Shown here: positions 16,906-25,664 of the stretch, in pieces | Layout: each line of letters starts with the position of its first letter | Position numbering within the stretch: the first letter of the stretch is position 1 | Assembly (NCBI GenBank): GCA_035640475.1 | Contig: DASQWC010000122.1 | Coordinates: 1-37,552 of the forward strand | Length of the DNA stretch: 37,552 nt | DNA from: DASQWC01 sp035640475 | GTDB taxonomy: Bacteria > Actinomycetota > JAICYB01 | Direction of reading: 5' to 3' | Notes under the pieces: generated by a model | What the model was told of the DNA's origin: nothing | The model's database searches: none | What the model saw: the letters and a program-made list of their open reading frames with translations, nothing else | Position numbers and translations under genes: made by a program

Positions 16906-19086
16906 ATGACGGACCTCGATGTCACTGGCATCGAGGTGGCAGCGGCCCCACACCTCGCTGGCGAAGAGCGGTTCCTGAATCGCGAGCTATCCTGGCTCGA
17001 CTTCAGCGCTCGCGTCCTCGCACTCGCCCAGGAGGCGAAGACGCCGCTCCTCGAACGCGCAAAGTTCCTCGCGATCTTCAGCACGATCCTCGACGAGTTC
17101 TTCCAGATTCGCGTCGCCGGGCTCAAGGAGCAGCTGCGCGCGGGTCTGAGCAGCCCCGGCCCGGACGGCATGAGTCCCCGCGAGCAGCTCGACGCGATCC
17201 GCGCGCGCACCGTCGAGCTCACAGCTCTGCAAGGGCGAACCTTCCTCGACGACATCGTTCCGGCCCTCGAGAAGGAGCGCATCGTCTTCGTTACTTGGGA
17301 CGAGGTCACACGCCACGAGCGCGCCGACCTCTCCGAGCTCTTCGACAGGCAGATCTTCCCGGTCCTGACACCGCTGGCCGTCGATCCGGCCCACCCGTTC
17401 CCGTACGTCTCGAATCTCTCGCTCAACCTCGCCGTCATGGTTTCCGATCCGACATCGACCGGACCTCGTTTCGCGCGGGTGAAGGTTCCGTCATCACTGC
17501 CGCGCTTCGTTCAGCTCCCCGACGGGGAGCGGTTCCTCCCCTTGGAAGAGCTCATCGGTGCACGCCTCGACGTTCTGTTCCCGGGCATGGAGATCAAGGC
17601 GCGCTACCCATTCCGCGTGACGCGCAATGCCGACCTCGAGGTCGAGGAGGACGAAGCCGACGACCTTCTCGCCGCGATCGAGGTCGGCCTTCGTCACCGT
17701 CGCCGGTCTCCGCACGCCGTTCGCCTCGAGATCGGCATGGACATGAGCAACCAGGTTCGCGAGCTCCTCGTCGACGAGCTCGAGCTCGATGCCCAGGACA
17801 TCTACGTTCACGAGTGCGCGCTCGACCTCGGCGGACTATTCGCCATTTACTCGCTCACGCGTCCCGAGCTGAAGGACGAGCCCTGGACGCCGACGACGCA
17901 ACCGCGACTCGCGATCCCGAGTCGGGCACGTAGGGACTTCCGGCGTGACGTCGGAGACGTCGCGCTCGACCCGTGGGCACTGCATCCGTTCAAGTCGGAA
18001 GACGAGGACGCGCCGAACATCTTCGACGTCATTCGCCGTGCCGACGTTCTCGTGCAGCACCCATACGACTCGTTCGATACGTCGGTGCAGAGCTTTATTG
18101 CGCAAGCGGCCGTCGACCCGCACGTGCTCGCCATCAAGTGGACGCTGTATCGCACCTCGGGGCCGGAGAGCCCGATCATCCGCAACCTCATTCGCGCCTC
18201 CCATGCCGGCAAGCAGGTCGTCGCACTCGTCGAGCTGAAGGCGCAATTCGACGAAGCCGCCAATATCGCTTGGGCGAGGGCACTGGAAGAAGCCGGCGTC
18301 CACGTCGTCTACGGGCTGGTCGGGCTGAAGACGCACGCCAAGATCGCGCTCGTCGTACGCCAGGAAGGCGACGTCATCGTCAGGTACACACACGTCGGGA
18401 CCGGGAACTACAACCCGAGCACGGCGACGATGTACGAGGACATCGGCGTCCTCTCGGCCGACCCGGACGTCGGTGCCGATGTGTCCGACCTCTTCAACTT
18501 TCTGACCGGCTACAGCCGTCAGCGGGCCTTCCGCAAGCTCTTGGTCGCTCCGCTGGGGCAGCGCGAGCAGCTCCTCGATCTCATCCATCAACAGGCGAGC
18601 AGGCCGAACGGCTGCATCGTCATGAAGATGAACAGCCTCGTCGATCCGCAGATGATTGACGCCTTGTACTCCGCGTCGCAGTCGGGCGTCGAAATCGACC
18701 TCATCGTCCGCGGCGTGTGCTGTCTACGGCCCGGCGTTCGCGGGCTCTCGGAGACGATTCGCGTTCGGTCGATCCTTGGGCGTTATCTCGAGCACTCGCG
18801 CATGTTTCGCTTCGGCGATCCGGGCGACGGGGCCGAGTACTACATTGGGTCCGCCGACCTGATGTCGCGCAACCTGGACCGCCGGGTCGAGGTTCTTCTT
18901 CCAGTTGCGGACCGGCCGCTTCGAGAACGGCTCGACCAGATCATCCGTGTCGACTTGGAGGACGACACGCTGGCCTGGACGCTCGATGCGGACGGGACGT
19001 GGACTAAGGTGAAGACGATCAACGGCCACAACTCGCAACGCGCACTTCGAGACCTCGCAAACGAACGCTCGAAGAGTTCCGCGTGA
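16906..19086 (+). CDS. ppk: Polyphosphate kinase 1
   Basis: Makes inorganic polyphosphate from ATP reversibly; 726 aa, normal length. The N domain starts FLNRELSWLDFSARVLALAQ. The head domain contains RVTRNADLEVEEDEADDLL, and the catalytic domain shows VQHPYDSF, LYRTS, the phosphohistidine motif GLKTHAKIALVVRQ (His477), and RYTHVGTGNYNP (His496). The end is the typical STADLMSRNLDRRVEVL-like region (GSADLMSRNLDRRVEVLLPV). It overlaps the CHAD gene by GTGA and so heads a ppk-CHAD-sixA operon, with ppx following under a separate PHO box. Confidence 0.97.
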   Translation: MTDLDVTGIEVAAAPHLAGEERFLNRELSWLDFSARVLALAQEAKTPLLERAKFLAIFSTILDEFFQIRVAGLKEQLRAGLSSPGPDGMSPREQLDAIRARTVELTALQGRTFLDDIVPALEKERIVFVTWDEVTRHERADLSELFDRQIFPVLTPLAVDPAHPFPYVSNLSLNLAVMVSDPTSTGPRFARVKVPSSLPRFVQLPDGERFLPLEELIGARLDVLFPGMEIKARYPFRVTRNADLEVEEDEADDLLAAIEVGLRHRRRSPHAVRLEIGMDMSNQVRELLVDELELDAQDIYVHECALDLGGLFAIYSLTRPELKDEPWTPTTQPRLAIPSRARRDFRRDVGDVALDPWALHPFKSEDEDAPNIFDVIRRADVLVQHPYDSFDTSVQSFIAQAAVDPHVLAIKWTLYRTSGPESPIIRNLIRASHAGKQVVALVELKAQFDEAANIAWARALEEAGVHVVYGLVGLKTHAKIALVVRQEGDVIVRYTHVGTGNYNPSTATMYEDIGVLSADPDVGADVSDLFNFLTGYSRQRAFRKLLVAPLGQREQLLDLIHQQASRPNGCIVMKMNSLVDPQMIDALYSASQSGVEIDLIVRGVCCLRPGVRGLSETIRVRSILGRYLEHSRMFRFGDPGDGAEYYIGSADLMSRNLDRRVEVLLPVADRPLRERLDQIIRVDLEDDTLAWTLDADGTWTKVKTINGHNSQRALRDLANERSKSSA

Positions 19087-20006
19087 GCGCACGTCCTGAG
19101 CCGATCGGCGTCCCGGAGCTGTCCGTCGGGGAGCCGGACCGGCGCTCGACCGCCGTGCATGCTTTGCGGTGGGCGCTGGCCGAAGCGTTCCAGCGACTCG
19201 TCCGCCACGAGCCGGGAGTCCGCTCGGGTGAGGACCCCGAGGATGTTCATCAAGCGCGCGTCGCGACGCGGCGCTTTCGCGTGATCCTCCGCCAGTTCCG
19301 CGACGTGTCCGATCGAACGTGGTCGGACGACATACGCTCCGACGTAAAGGTGCTCGCCGCTCGGCTCGGCGCCGTCCGCGATGCGGATGTGCTCCTCGAT
19401 CGCTTACGGACATCCGTGGAACAGCTCGCCGAGCAAGACCGCTCGCACGGCCACATGCTGCTCGACGGACTCTCGCAAACGCGGAAGAGCGCTCGCGACC
19501 GTCTGATGCGGACTCTTCTGAGCCCGGGCCACCAACAGTTGCTCGACAAGATGCACGAGGCTGTGCGGACGCCGCGCCTAAGCAGTGATGCTGAGGCCAA
19601 GGCGATCGACGTGCTCGTCCCTCTCGCCATGAGGGCGTGGCGGCGCGTGCGAACGACTGTCGAGGACCTCGGCCCCCAGCCGACTGATCGTGATCTTCAT
19701 CGCTTGCGGATCGCGACGAAGCGTGCGCGGTATGCCGTCAACGTCGTCGCACCGAGTGTCGGCAAACGGGCAGACCGATTCACGAAGGCGGCGGCTGGGC
19801 TCCAGGACGTGCTCGGCGATCACCAAGACGCCGTCGTCGCGCAGGCCTGGCTCCGGCGACGCGCCGCGGAGGGTCCGGCTTTGGACGCATTCGTTGCCGG
19901 CCAGCTCATCGCGCGGGAGCAGGCCGCGGTCGCTCGAGCCCGGGCGGCGTGGCCGAGAGCCTGGCGCAAGCTTCAGCGCCCGAAGACGAGCGACTGGGTG
20001 CGGTGA
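19083..20006 (+). CDS. CHAD-domain protein (polyphosphate-binding)
   Basis: Conserved histidine alpha-helical domain protein, 307 aa. CHAD domains bind polyphosphate chains through conserved basic residues. Here the two repeats show HQARVATRRFRVILRQFRDV near residue 57 and HRLRIATKRARYAVNVV near residue 206, each with the characteristic H-x-x-R and following Arg/Lys helices. No CYTH domain is fused. The gene overlaps ppk and the SixA-like gene by 4 nt on each side (GTGA), which ties it to polyphosphate metabolism. Role beyond binding is not evident. Confidence 0.92.
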   Translation: MSARPEPIGVPELSVGEPDRRSTAVHALRWALAEAFQRLVRHEPGVRSGEDPEDVHQARVATRRFRVILRQFRDVSDRTWSDDIRSDVKVLAARLGAVRDADVLLDRLRTSVEQLAEQDRSHGHMLLDGLSQTRKSARDRLMRTLLSPGHQQLLDKMHEAVRTPRLSSDAEAKAIDVLVPLAMRAWRRVRTTVEDLGPQPTDRDLHRLRIATKRARYAVNVVAPSVGKRADRFTKAAAGLQDVLGDHQDAVVAQAWLRRRAAEGPALDAFVAGQLIAREQAAVARARAAWPRAWRKLQRPKTSDWVR

Positions 20007-20467
20007 CCGTCTTCCTCGTCCGGCATGCGAAAGCCGGAGACCGGGAGCTGTGGACGGAGCCCGACCACATCCGTCCCGTCACAAAGAAAGGACGTCGCCA
20101 GGCCGAGGGTCTGGTCGACCTGCTGCGCCAGGAGGACGTGAAACGAGTCCTGTCGAGCCCCTACGCTCGCTGTGTCCAGACCGTGGAGCCCATGGCCGCC
20201 GACCGCGGGCTGACCATCGAGCAGCACGACGCGCTCGCCGAAGGAGCGCTGCTGCGCGACACACTCGCGCTCATCGAGGACCTGGCAGAGCAGGCGCCCG
20301 TTCTCTGCACGCACGGCGATGTCGTCGGGAACGTCATCGCCCATCTCGAGGGCCGAGGTGTGCCCGGAGCCGATCAGCGGCTATGCAAGAAAGGGTCGAC
20401 CTGGGTCCTGACGACCGAAGGTGGCCGGGTGACGGGCGCCGCGTATCATCCACCGCCCTCGGTTTAG
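20003..20467 (+). CDS. sixA: SixA-like histidine phosphatase
   Basis: Histidine-phosphatase superfamily (phosphoglycerate-mutase fold), 154 aa. The catalytic motif FLVRHAKAGDRE contains the phosphoacceptor His, and the second active-site His is in LCTHGDVVGN. The short length and RHAKA motif fit the SixA branch, whose E. coli member dephosphorylates phosphohistidine proteins. GTG 20003 was chosen for the 4-nt overlap with the CHAD gene and because it starts directly with TVFLVRHA. Substrate in this operon unknown; a nucleotide or phosphohistidine target is possible. Confidence 0.88.
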   Translation: MTVFLVRHAKAGDRELWTEPDHIRPVTKKGRRQAEGLVDLLRQEDVKRVLSSPYARCVQTVEPMAADRGLTIEQHDALAEGALLRDTLALIEDLAEQAPVLCTHGDVVGNVIAHLEGRGVPGADQRLCKKGSTWVLTTEGGRVTGAAYHPPPSV

Positions 20468-20496
20468 GCCCCCGACCTGCGCAAACCGATCCACAC

Positions 20497-20529
20497 GTTC
20501 GCACCTCGTTCACATTCGAGTTACAGCGC
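20497..20529 (+). promoter_or_regulatory. PHO box upstream of ppx
   Basis: Two adjacent 11-bp units start GTTCGC (20497) and GTTCAC (20508); a weak third (AGTTAC) follows at 20519. A -10-like TAAGAT lies at 20532-20537, placing the repeats over the -35 region, as expected for PhoP activation. Confidence 0.75.
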
Positions 20530-20558
20530 TGTAAGATTCGCCCGCCACCGTGGAGTCG

Positions 20559-21506
20559 ATGCGAATCGCAGCGCTCGACCTTGGATCCACGTCCTTCCAC
20601 CTGCTCGTCGTGGATGCGGACGAGAGTTTCGGCATCCGCCGTGTCGTGCGTCGCCGCGAGACGCTGCATCTCGGAGCGATCGTCGCCGAGCACGGTCATC
20701 TGACTCCCGACGCCGAAGCCGCGGCGGTCAAGGCCACGAAACGCCTGCGAAGGGCGGCCGACAGAACCGGTCCCCAGATCGTTGTCGCCGCGGCGACGCA
20801 TGCACTGCGCGAAGCGGCCAACGGCGACGATCTGCTCGCCCGCCTCGCGGAGGAGGCACGGTGTCCGATCCGATTGCTCGACGGGAGTACCGAGGCCCGC
20901 CTCGTGTACGAGGGCGTCCGCGCCGCAATGAAGCTCGACACGACACCGATCGTCGTGTGCGACCTGGGAGGCGGCAGCCTGGAGCTCGCGACCGGTTCAG
21001 GCGCGGACGTCGACTGGGACGCGTCGTTTCCCCTCGGCGCATCTTTGCTCTCGGCAAGGCTGGTCTCCAACGATCCGCTAACGGGGGAGGAACATGAGGC
21101 GATCGCGCGGACGGCTCGCGGGTATCTGGCGTCCGCCGCCGAGCGTCTGGACGGCACACCGCCGGTCCCCTGCCTCGCCACCGGCGGAACTGCACGCGCA
21201 CTTGCGCGCCTCGAGCTCTCCCGCCGGGGCCTCGCCCCTCCGCCGGACGGACTTCTCCCCCAAGGCGTGATGATCCCGGCCGGTCGCTTGTACGCGCTGA
21301 CGTCCTCGCTTGCAACGCTTACGCGCGAGCGGCGTCTCGCACTGCCCGGCATGGCGCCGCGTCGCGTCGATACGCTTCCCGCCGGAGCGATCGTGCTCTC
21401 AACACTGTGTGAGGTCCTCGACCTCGGCGGTCTCATCGTCACCGAGTGGGGACTGCGGGAAGGCCTCGTCCTCGAGGCGCTTCACGCGACGGCAGCAGCT
21501 CGCTAA
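20559..21506 (+). CDS. ppx: Exopolyphosphatase / Ppx-GppA phosphatase
   Basis: ASKHA-fold phosphatase that releases phosphate from polyphosphate or pppGpp, 315 aa. It starts MRIAALDLGSTSFHLLVVDAD (phosphate-1 loop), with VVAAATHALREAANGDDLL, the phosphate-2 motif VCDLGGGSLEL, FPLGASLLSARL and ATGGTARALARLEL. The C-terminal HD-like domain of long Ppx enzymes is absent. ATG 20559 was preferred to GTG 20550 because it begins right at the conserved strand. The PHO box suggests starvation-induced polyphosphate mobilisation. Convergent with clpB across a strong inverted repeat. Confidence 0.93.
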   Translation: MRIAALDLGSTSFHLLVVDADESFGIRRVVRRRETLHLGAIVAEHGHLTPDAEAAAVKATKRLRRAADRTGPQIVVAAATHALREAANGDDLLARLAEEARCPIRLLDGSTEARLVYEGVRAAMKLDTTPIVVCDLGGGSLELATGSGADVDWDASFPLGASLLSARLVSNDPLTGEEHEAIARTARGYLASAAERLDGTPPVPCLATGGTARALARLELSRRGLAPPPDGLLPQGVMIPAGRLYALTSSLATLTRERRLALPGMAPRRVDTLPAGAIVLSTLCEVLDLGGLIVTEWGLREGLVLEALHATAAAR

Positions 21507-21529
21507 GCCCGTTGGATTCCGCACGGAAC

Positions 21530-21605
21530 GCGCCGGGTTGCGGCGCGCCCCCGGCCCGTGCGGCCCCAACGCCTGTCGAACCGAAGGCGCGCCGAAACCC
21601 GGCGC
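21530..21605. terminator. 20-bp inverted repeat between convergent ppx and clpB
   Basis: Arms 21530-21549 and 21586-21605 match at 19 of 20 positions as inverted repeats, with a 36-nt loop. No T tract follows on either strand. It occupies the only sizeable gap between converging genes in this half of the window and probably blocks read-through both ways. Confidence 0.6.
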
Positions 21606-21673
21606 GGGGCTGCAGCGTAGATTTCGCGCGTTACCGGTCCGGTTCGTCCCGATGAACGGTCTCTGAACGCCGC

Positions 21674-24262
21674 TCAGGCGGCGACGCGCAGATTGAGCTC
21701 CTCGCCGGACACATCGACGGTGACCGTCGATCCGGCCAGGATCTCGCCCTCGAGAAGGAGCTTCGCGACTCGGTCCTCGAGCTCGCGCCGGATGACGCGC
21801 TTGAGCGGCCGCGCGCCGAACGACGGATCGTAACCCATGCGCGCGAGCGCGTCGCGCGCTCCCGGCAACACGTCGAGCGCGATGCCGCGCGCCGCGAGCC
21901 GCGTCGCGACCCGGTCGATCTGAAGATCGACGATCGAGCGCACCTGCTCCTGCGAGAGCCTGCGGAAGATGAGGATCTCGTCCAGCCGGTTCAGAAACTC
22001 CGGTCGGAAGAACTGGTGGACGACCTCGAGCACCTTCTCCTCGTCAACGGTCTGCTCGAGCAGGAACTCCGAGCCGAGGTTCGACGTCATGATCAGGATC
22101 GCGTTGCGGAAGTCGACGGTGCGTCCCTTCGCGTCGGTCAGACGGCCCTCGTCCATCACCTGCAGCAGCACGTTGAACACGTCCTGGTGTGCCTTCTCGA
22201 CCTCGTCGAGGAGGATGACGGCGTACGGGCGGCGTCGCACGGCCTCCGTGAGCTGTCCGCCTTCGTCGAAGCCGACGTAGCCGGGAGGCGCGCCGACCAG
22301 TCGCGACACCGTGTGCCGCTCCTGGTACTCGGACATGTCGAGGCGAACCATTGCGTGCTCGTCGTCGAAGAGGAACTCCGCGAGCGTGCGCGCAAGCTCG
22401 GTCTTCCCAACTCCGGTCGGGCCGACGAACAGGAACTGCCCGATGGGACGGTCCGGATCGGCCAGGCCGGTCCGCGAACGGCGGATTGCGTTGGCGACGG
22501 CTTCGACTGCTTCGTCCTGCCCGACGACCCGGCGGTGCAGCTCCTCCTCCATGCGCAGGAGCTTCTGCATCTCGCCCTCGAGCAACCGCGAGACCGGGAT
22601 CCCGGTCCACCGCGAAACAACCTGCGCGATGTCCTCCTCGGACACCTCCTCGGAGAGCATCGTCGTGCCCTCCGAATGGATCTCCTTCAGCTTCTCGTTT
22701 GCGCCGTCCAGCTGCTTGCCGAGCTCGATCAGCGTCCCGTAGCGGATCTCGGCCGCCTTCTCGAGGTCGCCCGCGCGTTCGGCTTGCTCGGCCTGCGCCT
22801 TGGCGGCTTCGATCTGCTCGTTCAGCTCGCGAATGGCGGCAATCGCGTCGCGCTCCTGTTCCCAGCGCGCCCGCAGGCCGTTCAGCCGCTCGTTTAGATC
22901 GGCGAGCTCCTTCTCCACCTTCTCGAGCCGGTCCGCGGATGCTTTGTCCGTTTCCTTGCGCAGAGCGGCGCGCTCGATCTCGAGCTGCTGGACGCGGCGC
23001 TGCACCTCGTCGATCTCCGTCGGGACGGAGTCGATCTCCATGCGCAACCGCGCCGCCGCCTCGTCGACGAGGTCGATGGCCTTGTCGGGAAGAAAACGCC
23101 CGGTGATGTAGCGGTGCGACAGGGTCCCGGCGGCCACAAGAGCCGAGTCGGTGATGCGCACACCGTGGTGCACCTCGTACCGCTCCTTCAGGCCGCGGAG
23201 AATCCCGATCGTGTCCTCGACGGACGGCTCTCCAACGTAGACCGGCTGGAAGCGCCGCTCGAGGGCCGGGTCGCGCTCGATGTGCTTGCGGAACTCGTCG
23301 AGCGTCGTCGCTCCGATCGCGCGGAGCTCGCCGCGCGCGAGCATCGGCTTGAGCATGTTCGCAGCATCGACGGCGCCCTCGGCTGCGCCGGCTCCCACGA
23401 GCGTGTGGAGCTCGTCGATGAACACGATGATCTTGCCGTCGGAGTCTGCGACCTCTTTCAGGAACGCCTTCATGCGCTCCTCGAACTCGCCCCGGTACTT
23501 CGTCCCGGCGACCATGCCGGACAGATCGAGCGCGATGAGGCGCTTGTCCTTGAGCGACTCCGGGACGTCGCCGCCCGCGATCCGGATCGCGAGCCCTTCA
23601 ACGATTGCCGTCTTGCCGGTGCCCGGCTCCCCGATGAGGACCGGGTTGTTCTTCGTCCGGCGTGACAGGACGTGGATCACGCGGCGGATCTCGTCGTCGC
23701 GTCCGATGACGGGGTCGAGCTTCGAGCGCCGCGCGAGCTCTGTGAGGTCGCGGCCGAAGCGCTCCAAGGCCTGGTATTGCGATTCCGGGTTCTGGTCTTC
23801 GACCCGGTGTGCTCCGCGCACATCGACGAGCGCCTTGAGGATCGCGTCCTTCGTCGCGCCGGCTTCGCGCAGCAACTGTCCGGCCGCACCCTTGTCGGCG
23901 GCGAGCGCGAGCAACAGGTGCTCGGTCGAGACGTAAGAGTCCTTCAGCGCTTCGGCTTCCTTCGACGCCGCGTCGAGAATCGAGTTCAGCGCTGCCGACA
24001 CGTAGACCTGACCGGGCTGGCCGGCCGGGCGTGAGACGTGGGCGCTCGGGATGCGCTCCAGAAGCGCAGCGAGCAGGTCCCGCAGCTCGCGCGGCGAGGC
24101 TCCGAGCTTCTGGAGCGCCGGGTACACAGCTCCCTCGGCCTCCGACAGCAGAGCCTGGAGCAAGTGCTCCGGGCCGATCTCGGGGTGCGAGCGCTCGTCG
24201 GCGAGCCGCTGCGCGGCCGCCAGAGCTTCTTGTGACTTAAAGGTCAGCTTGTTGATGTCCAT
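21674..24262 (-). CDS. clpB: ClpB disaggregase
   Basis: Cytoplasmic AAA+ protein that, with DnaK, extracts proteins from aggregates; 862 aa. Clp_N repeat domain (start MDINKLTFKSQEALAAAQ), first AAA module with GEPGTGKTAIVEGLA (about residue 205) and Walker B VFIDELHTLVG. A coiled-coil middle domain (about 410-530, rich in Glu/Arg/Leu) comes next, then the second AAA module with GPTGVGKTELARTL (about 612) and ILLDEVEKAH. The start lies 3 nt after the hspR stop, so clpB is the distal gene of the dnaK operon here. Confidence 0.97.
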   Translation of the reverse strand: MDINKLTFKSQEALAAAQRLADERSHPEIGPEHLLQALLSEAEGAVYPALQKLGASPRELRDLLAALLERIPSAHVSRPAGQPGQVYVSAALNSILDAASKEAEALKDSYVSTEHLLLALAADKGAAGQLLREAGATKDAILKALVDVRGAHRVEDQNPESQYQALERFGRDLTELARRSKLDPVIGRDDEIRRVIHVLSRRTKNNPVLIGEPGTGKTAIVEGLAIRIAGGDVPESLKDKRLIALDLSGMVAGTKYRGEFEERMKAFLKEVADSDGKIIVFIDELHTLVGAGAAEGAVDAANMLKPMLARGELRAIGATTLDEFRKHIERDPALERRFQPVYVGEPSVEDTIGILRGLKERYEVHHGVRITDSALVAAGTLSHRYITGRFLPDKAIDLVDEAAARLRMEIDSVPTEIDEVQRRVQQLEIERAALRKETDKASADRLEKVEKELADLNERLNGLRARWEQERDAIAAIRELNEQIEAAKAQAEQAERAGDLEKAAEIRYGTLIELGKQLDGANEKLKEIHSEGTTMLSEEVSEEDIAQVVSRWTGIPVSRLLEGEMQKLLRMEEELHRRVVGQDEAVEAVANAIRRSRTGLADPDRPIGQFLFVGPTGVGKTELARTLAEFLFDDEHAMVRLDMSEYQERHTVSRLVGAPPGYVGFDEGGQLTEAVRRRPYAVILLDEVEKAHQDVFNVLLQVMDEGRLTDAKGRTVDFRNAILIMTSNLGSEFLLEQTVDEEKVLEVVHQFFRPEFLNRLDEILIFRRLSQEQVRSIVDLQIDRVATRLAARGIALDVLPGARDALARMGYDPSFGARPLKRVIRRELEDRVAKLLLEGEILAGSTVTVDVSGEELNLRVAA

Positions 24263-24265
24263 CTT

Positions 24266-24724
24266 CTATTGCGACGACGGTCCGAGCTCGATCGGCCGTC
24301 GGCCTTTCTCCTCTCGTGTGCGTTGTTGGATCCACAACTCGTGCAGCGACCGGTAGTCGCGGGCGGGAATGATCTCGCCGGCCTGCTGCGCCATGCGGCG
24401 CATGTCGCGAGCCATGTCCGCCTCGAGCTCCTCGACGCGCTTGGCCATCTGCGTGAGCTCGAACCGCATGCGCTCGAGCTGCTCCTCGAGGCGGATGATC
24501 ATCTTCGCGCCGGCGAGGTTCACGCCGTCTCCTTGCGTGAGCTCCTGAATTCGCTTCAGCCGCTCGATGTCCTGCACCGAGTAGCGCCGCGTGTTGCCCG
24601 ACGTTCGCTGCGGCGTGAGCAGACCCTTGCGCTCGTAGACACGAAGGGTCTGCGGGTGCACACCCGCGAGCTCGGCCGCCACGCTGATGACGTACACGGC
24701 GGTCTCTTGCCTACGTCTGGCCAT
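24266..24724 (-). CDS. hspR: Heat-shock repressor HspR (MerR family)
   Basis: DNA-binding repressor of chaperone genes, 152 aa. The MerR winged helix is clear: YVISVAAELAGVHPQTLRVYERKGLLTPQRTSGNTRRYSVQDIERLKRI, then a coiled-coil region (MIIRLEEQLERMRFELTQMAKRVEELEADM). The C-terminal tail is unlike any ligand domain. The start at 24724 overlaps the end of dnaJ by 14 nt. HspR is known to bind HAIR inverted repeats with DnaK as co-repressor; a convincing HAIR is not seen at this operon's promoter (CIRCE is). Confidence 0.95.
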   Translation of the reverse strand: MARRRQETAVYVISVAAELAGVHPQTLRVYERKGLLTPQRTSGNTRRYSVQDIERLKRIQELTQGDGVNLAGAKMIIRLEEQLERMRFELTQMAKRVEELEADMARDMRRMAQQAGEIIPARDYRSLHELWIQQRTREEKGRRPIELGPSSQ

Positions 24725-25661
24725 CGTCGACCCCCAAATGTCGGCGCGGAGACTCGTCGCCCTCGGCCAGCTCGCGGACGAGCTCTTTCTGCTTCTTCGA
24801 GAGCTTGCCTGGGACGGCCACCTGTACCGTGGCGAGCAGGTCGCCCTTCGATCCGTCGGGGCTCGGCACCCCACGGCCGCGCAGACGGAACGTCTTGCCG
24901 GACGGCGTCCCCGCAGGAATCTTCAGTTTCACAGCGCCGTTGAGCGTCGGCACCTTCACGTCGGCCCCGAGCGCCGCTTCGGAGAACGTCACCGGAAGGC
25001 TCAGTGTGAGGTCCCGTCCACGGCGTCCGAAGAACGGGTGAGGCGCAACCTTGACGCGCACGTACAGGTCACCTGCTTCCCCGCCCTCCGTCCCATGCTC
25101 GCCGCGAGCACGGGCACGGATCCGCGCGCCGTCGGCGACGCCGGCCGGAATGCGAACGGTGACGTCGCGCCGTCCGGACGGAAAGTCAATCCGGACTTTC
25201 CGCTCCGTGCCGTTCATGGCCTCGTCGAAGGTGAGCGTCACTTCCGTCTCGACGTCGCGGCCGCGGCGAGTGCGCGTTTGCACGCGGCCGAAACCGAACG
25301 GCCCAAACCCCGACGCGGAGAACCCTTCGCCGAAGATCTGACGCAGCAGGTCGTCGACGTTGAACTCTTCGCCGAACCCGAAGTCGGTCGCTCGGAAGCC
25401 GCCGGGTGCTCCACCGGCGTACCCCGAACGGATCGCCTCGCGCAGCTTGTCGTACTCCGCGCGCTTGCTCGCATCGGACAAGACGCTGTACGCCTCGCCG
25501 ATCTCTTTGAACCGGTCTTCGTTCTCTTTGCCCGGATTCCGATCCGGGTGATGCTCGAGGGCGAGTGACCGGTAGCGCTTCTTGATGTCCTCAGCCGAAG
25601 CGTCCTTTGCGACGCCGAGAACCTCGTAGAAGTCCTTGTCGATCCACGTCTGGGAGGCCAC
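24711..25661 (-). CDS. dnaJ: DnaJ-type co-chaperone without zinc finger (CbpA-like)
   Basis: J-domain co-chaperone stimulating DnaK ATPase; 316 aa. The J domain DFYEVLGVAKDASAEDIKKRYRSLALEHHPDRNPG contains the HPD motif, then a Gly/Phe-rich segment (GFGFGEEFNVDDLL to FGPFGFGRV). Two beta-barrel substrate-binding domains follow. The four CxxCxGxG zinc repeats of type I DnaJ are absent, and no Cys is present in the region where they would lie, so this is a class II protein. It has the operon position usually taken by full-length DnaJ in actinobacterial dnaK-grpE-dnaJ-hspR operons; in the parts visible here I cannot tell whether a second DnaJ exists. Confidence 0.93.
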   Translation of the reverse strand: MASQTWIDKDFYEVLGVAKDASAEDIKKRYRSLALEHHPDRNPGKENEDRFKEIGEAYSVLSDASKRAEYDKLREAIRSGYAGGAPGGFRATDFGFGEEFNVDDLLRQIFGEGFSASGFGPFGFGRVQTRTRRGRDVETEVTLTFDEAMNGTERKVRIDFPSGRRDVTVRIPAGVADGARIRARARGEHGTEGGEAGDLYVRVKVAPHPFFGRRGRDLTLSLPVTFSEAALGADVKVPTLNGAVKLKIPAGTPSGKTFRLRGRGVPSPDGSKGDLLATVQVAVPGKLSKKQKELVRELAEGDESPRRHLGVDDGQT

Positions 25662-25664
25662 TGC

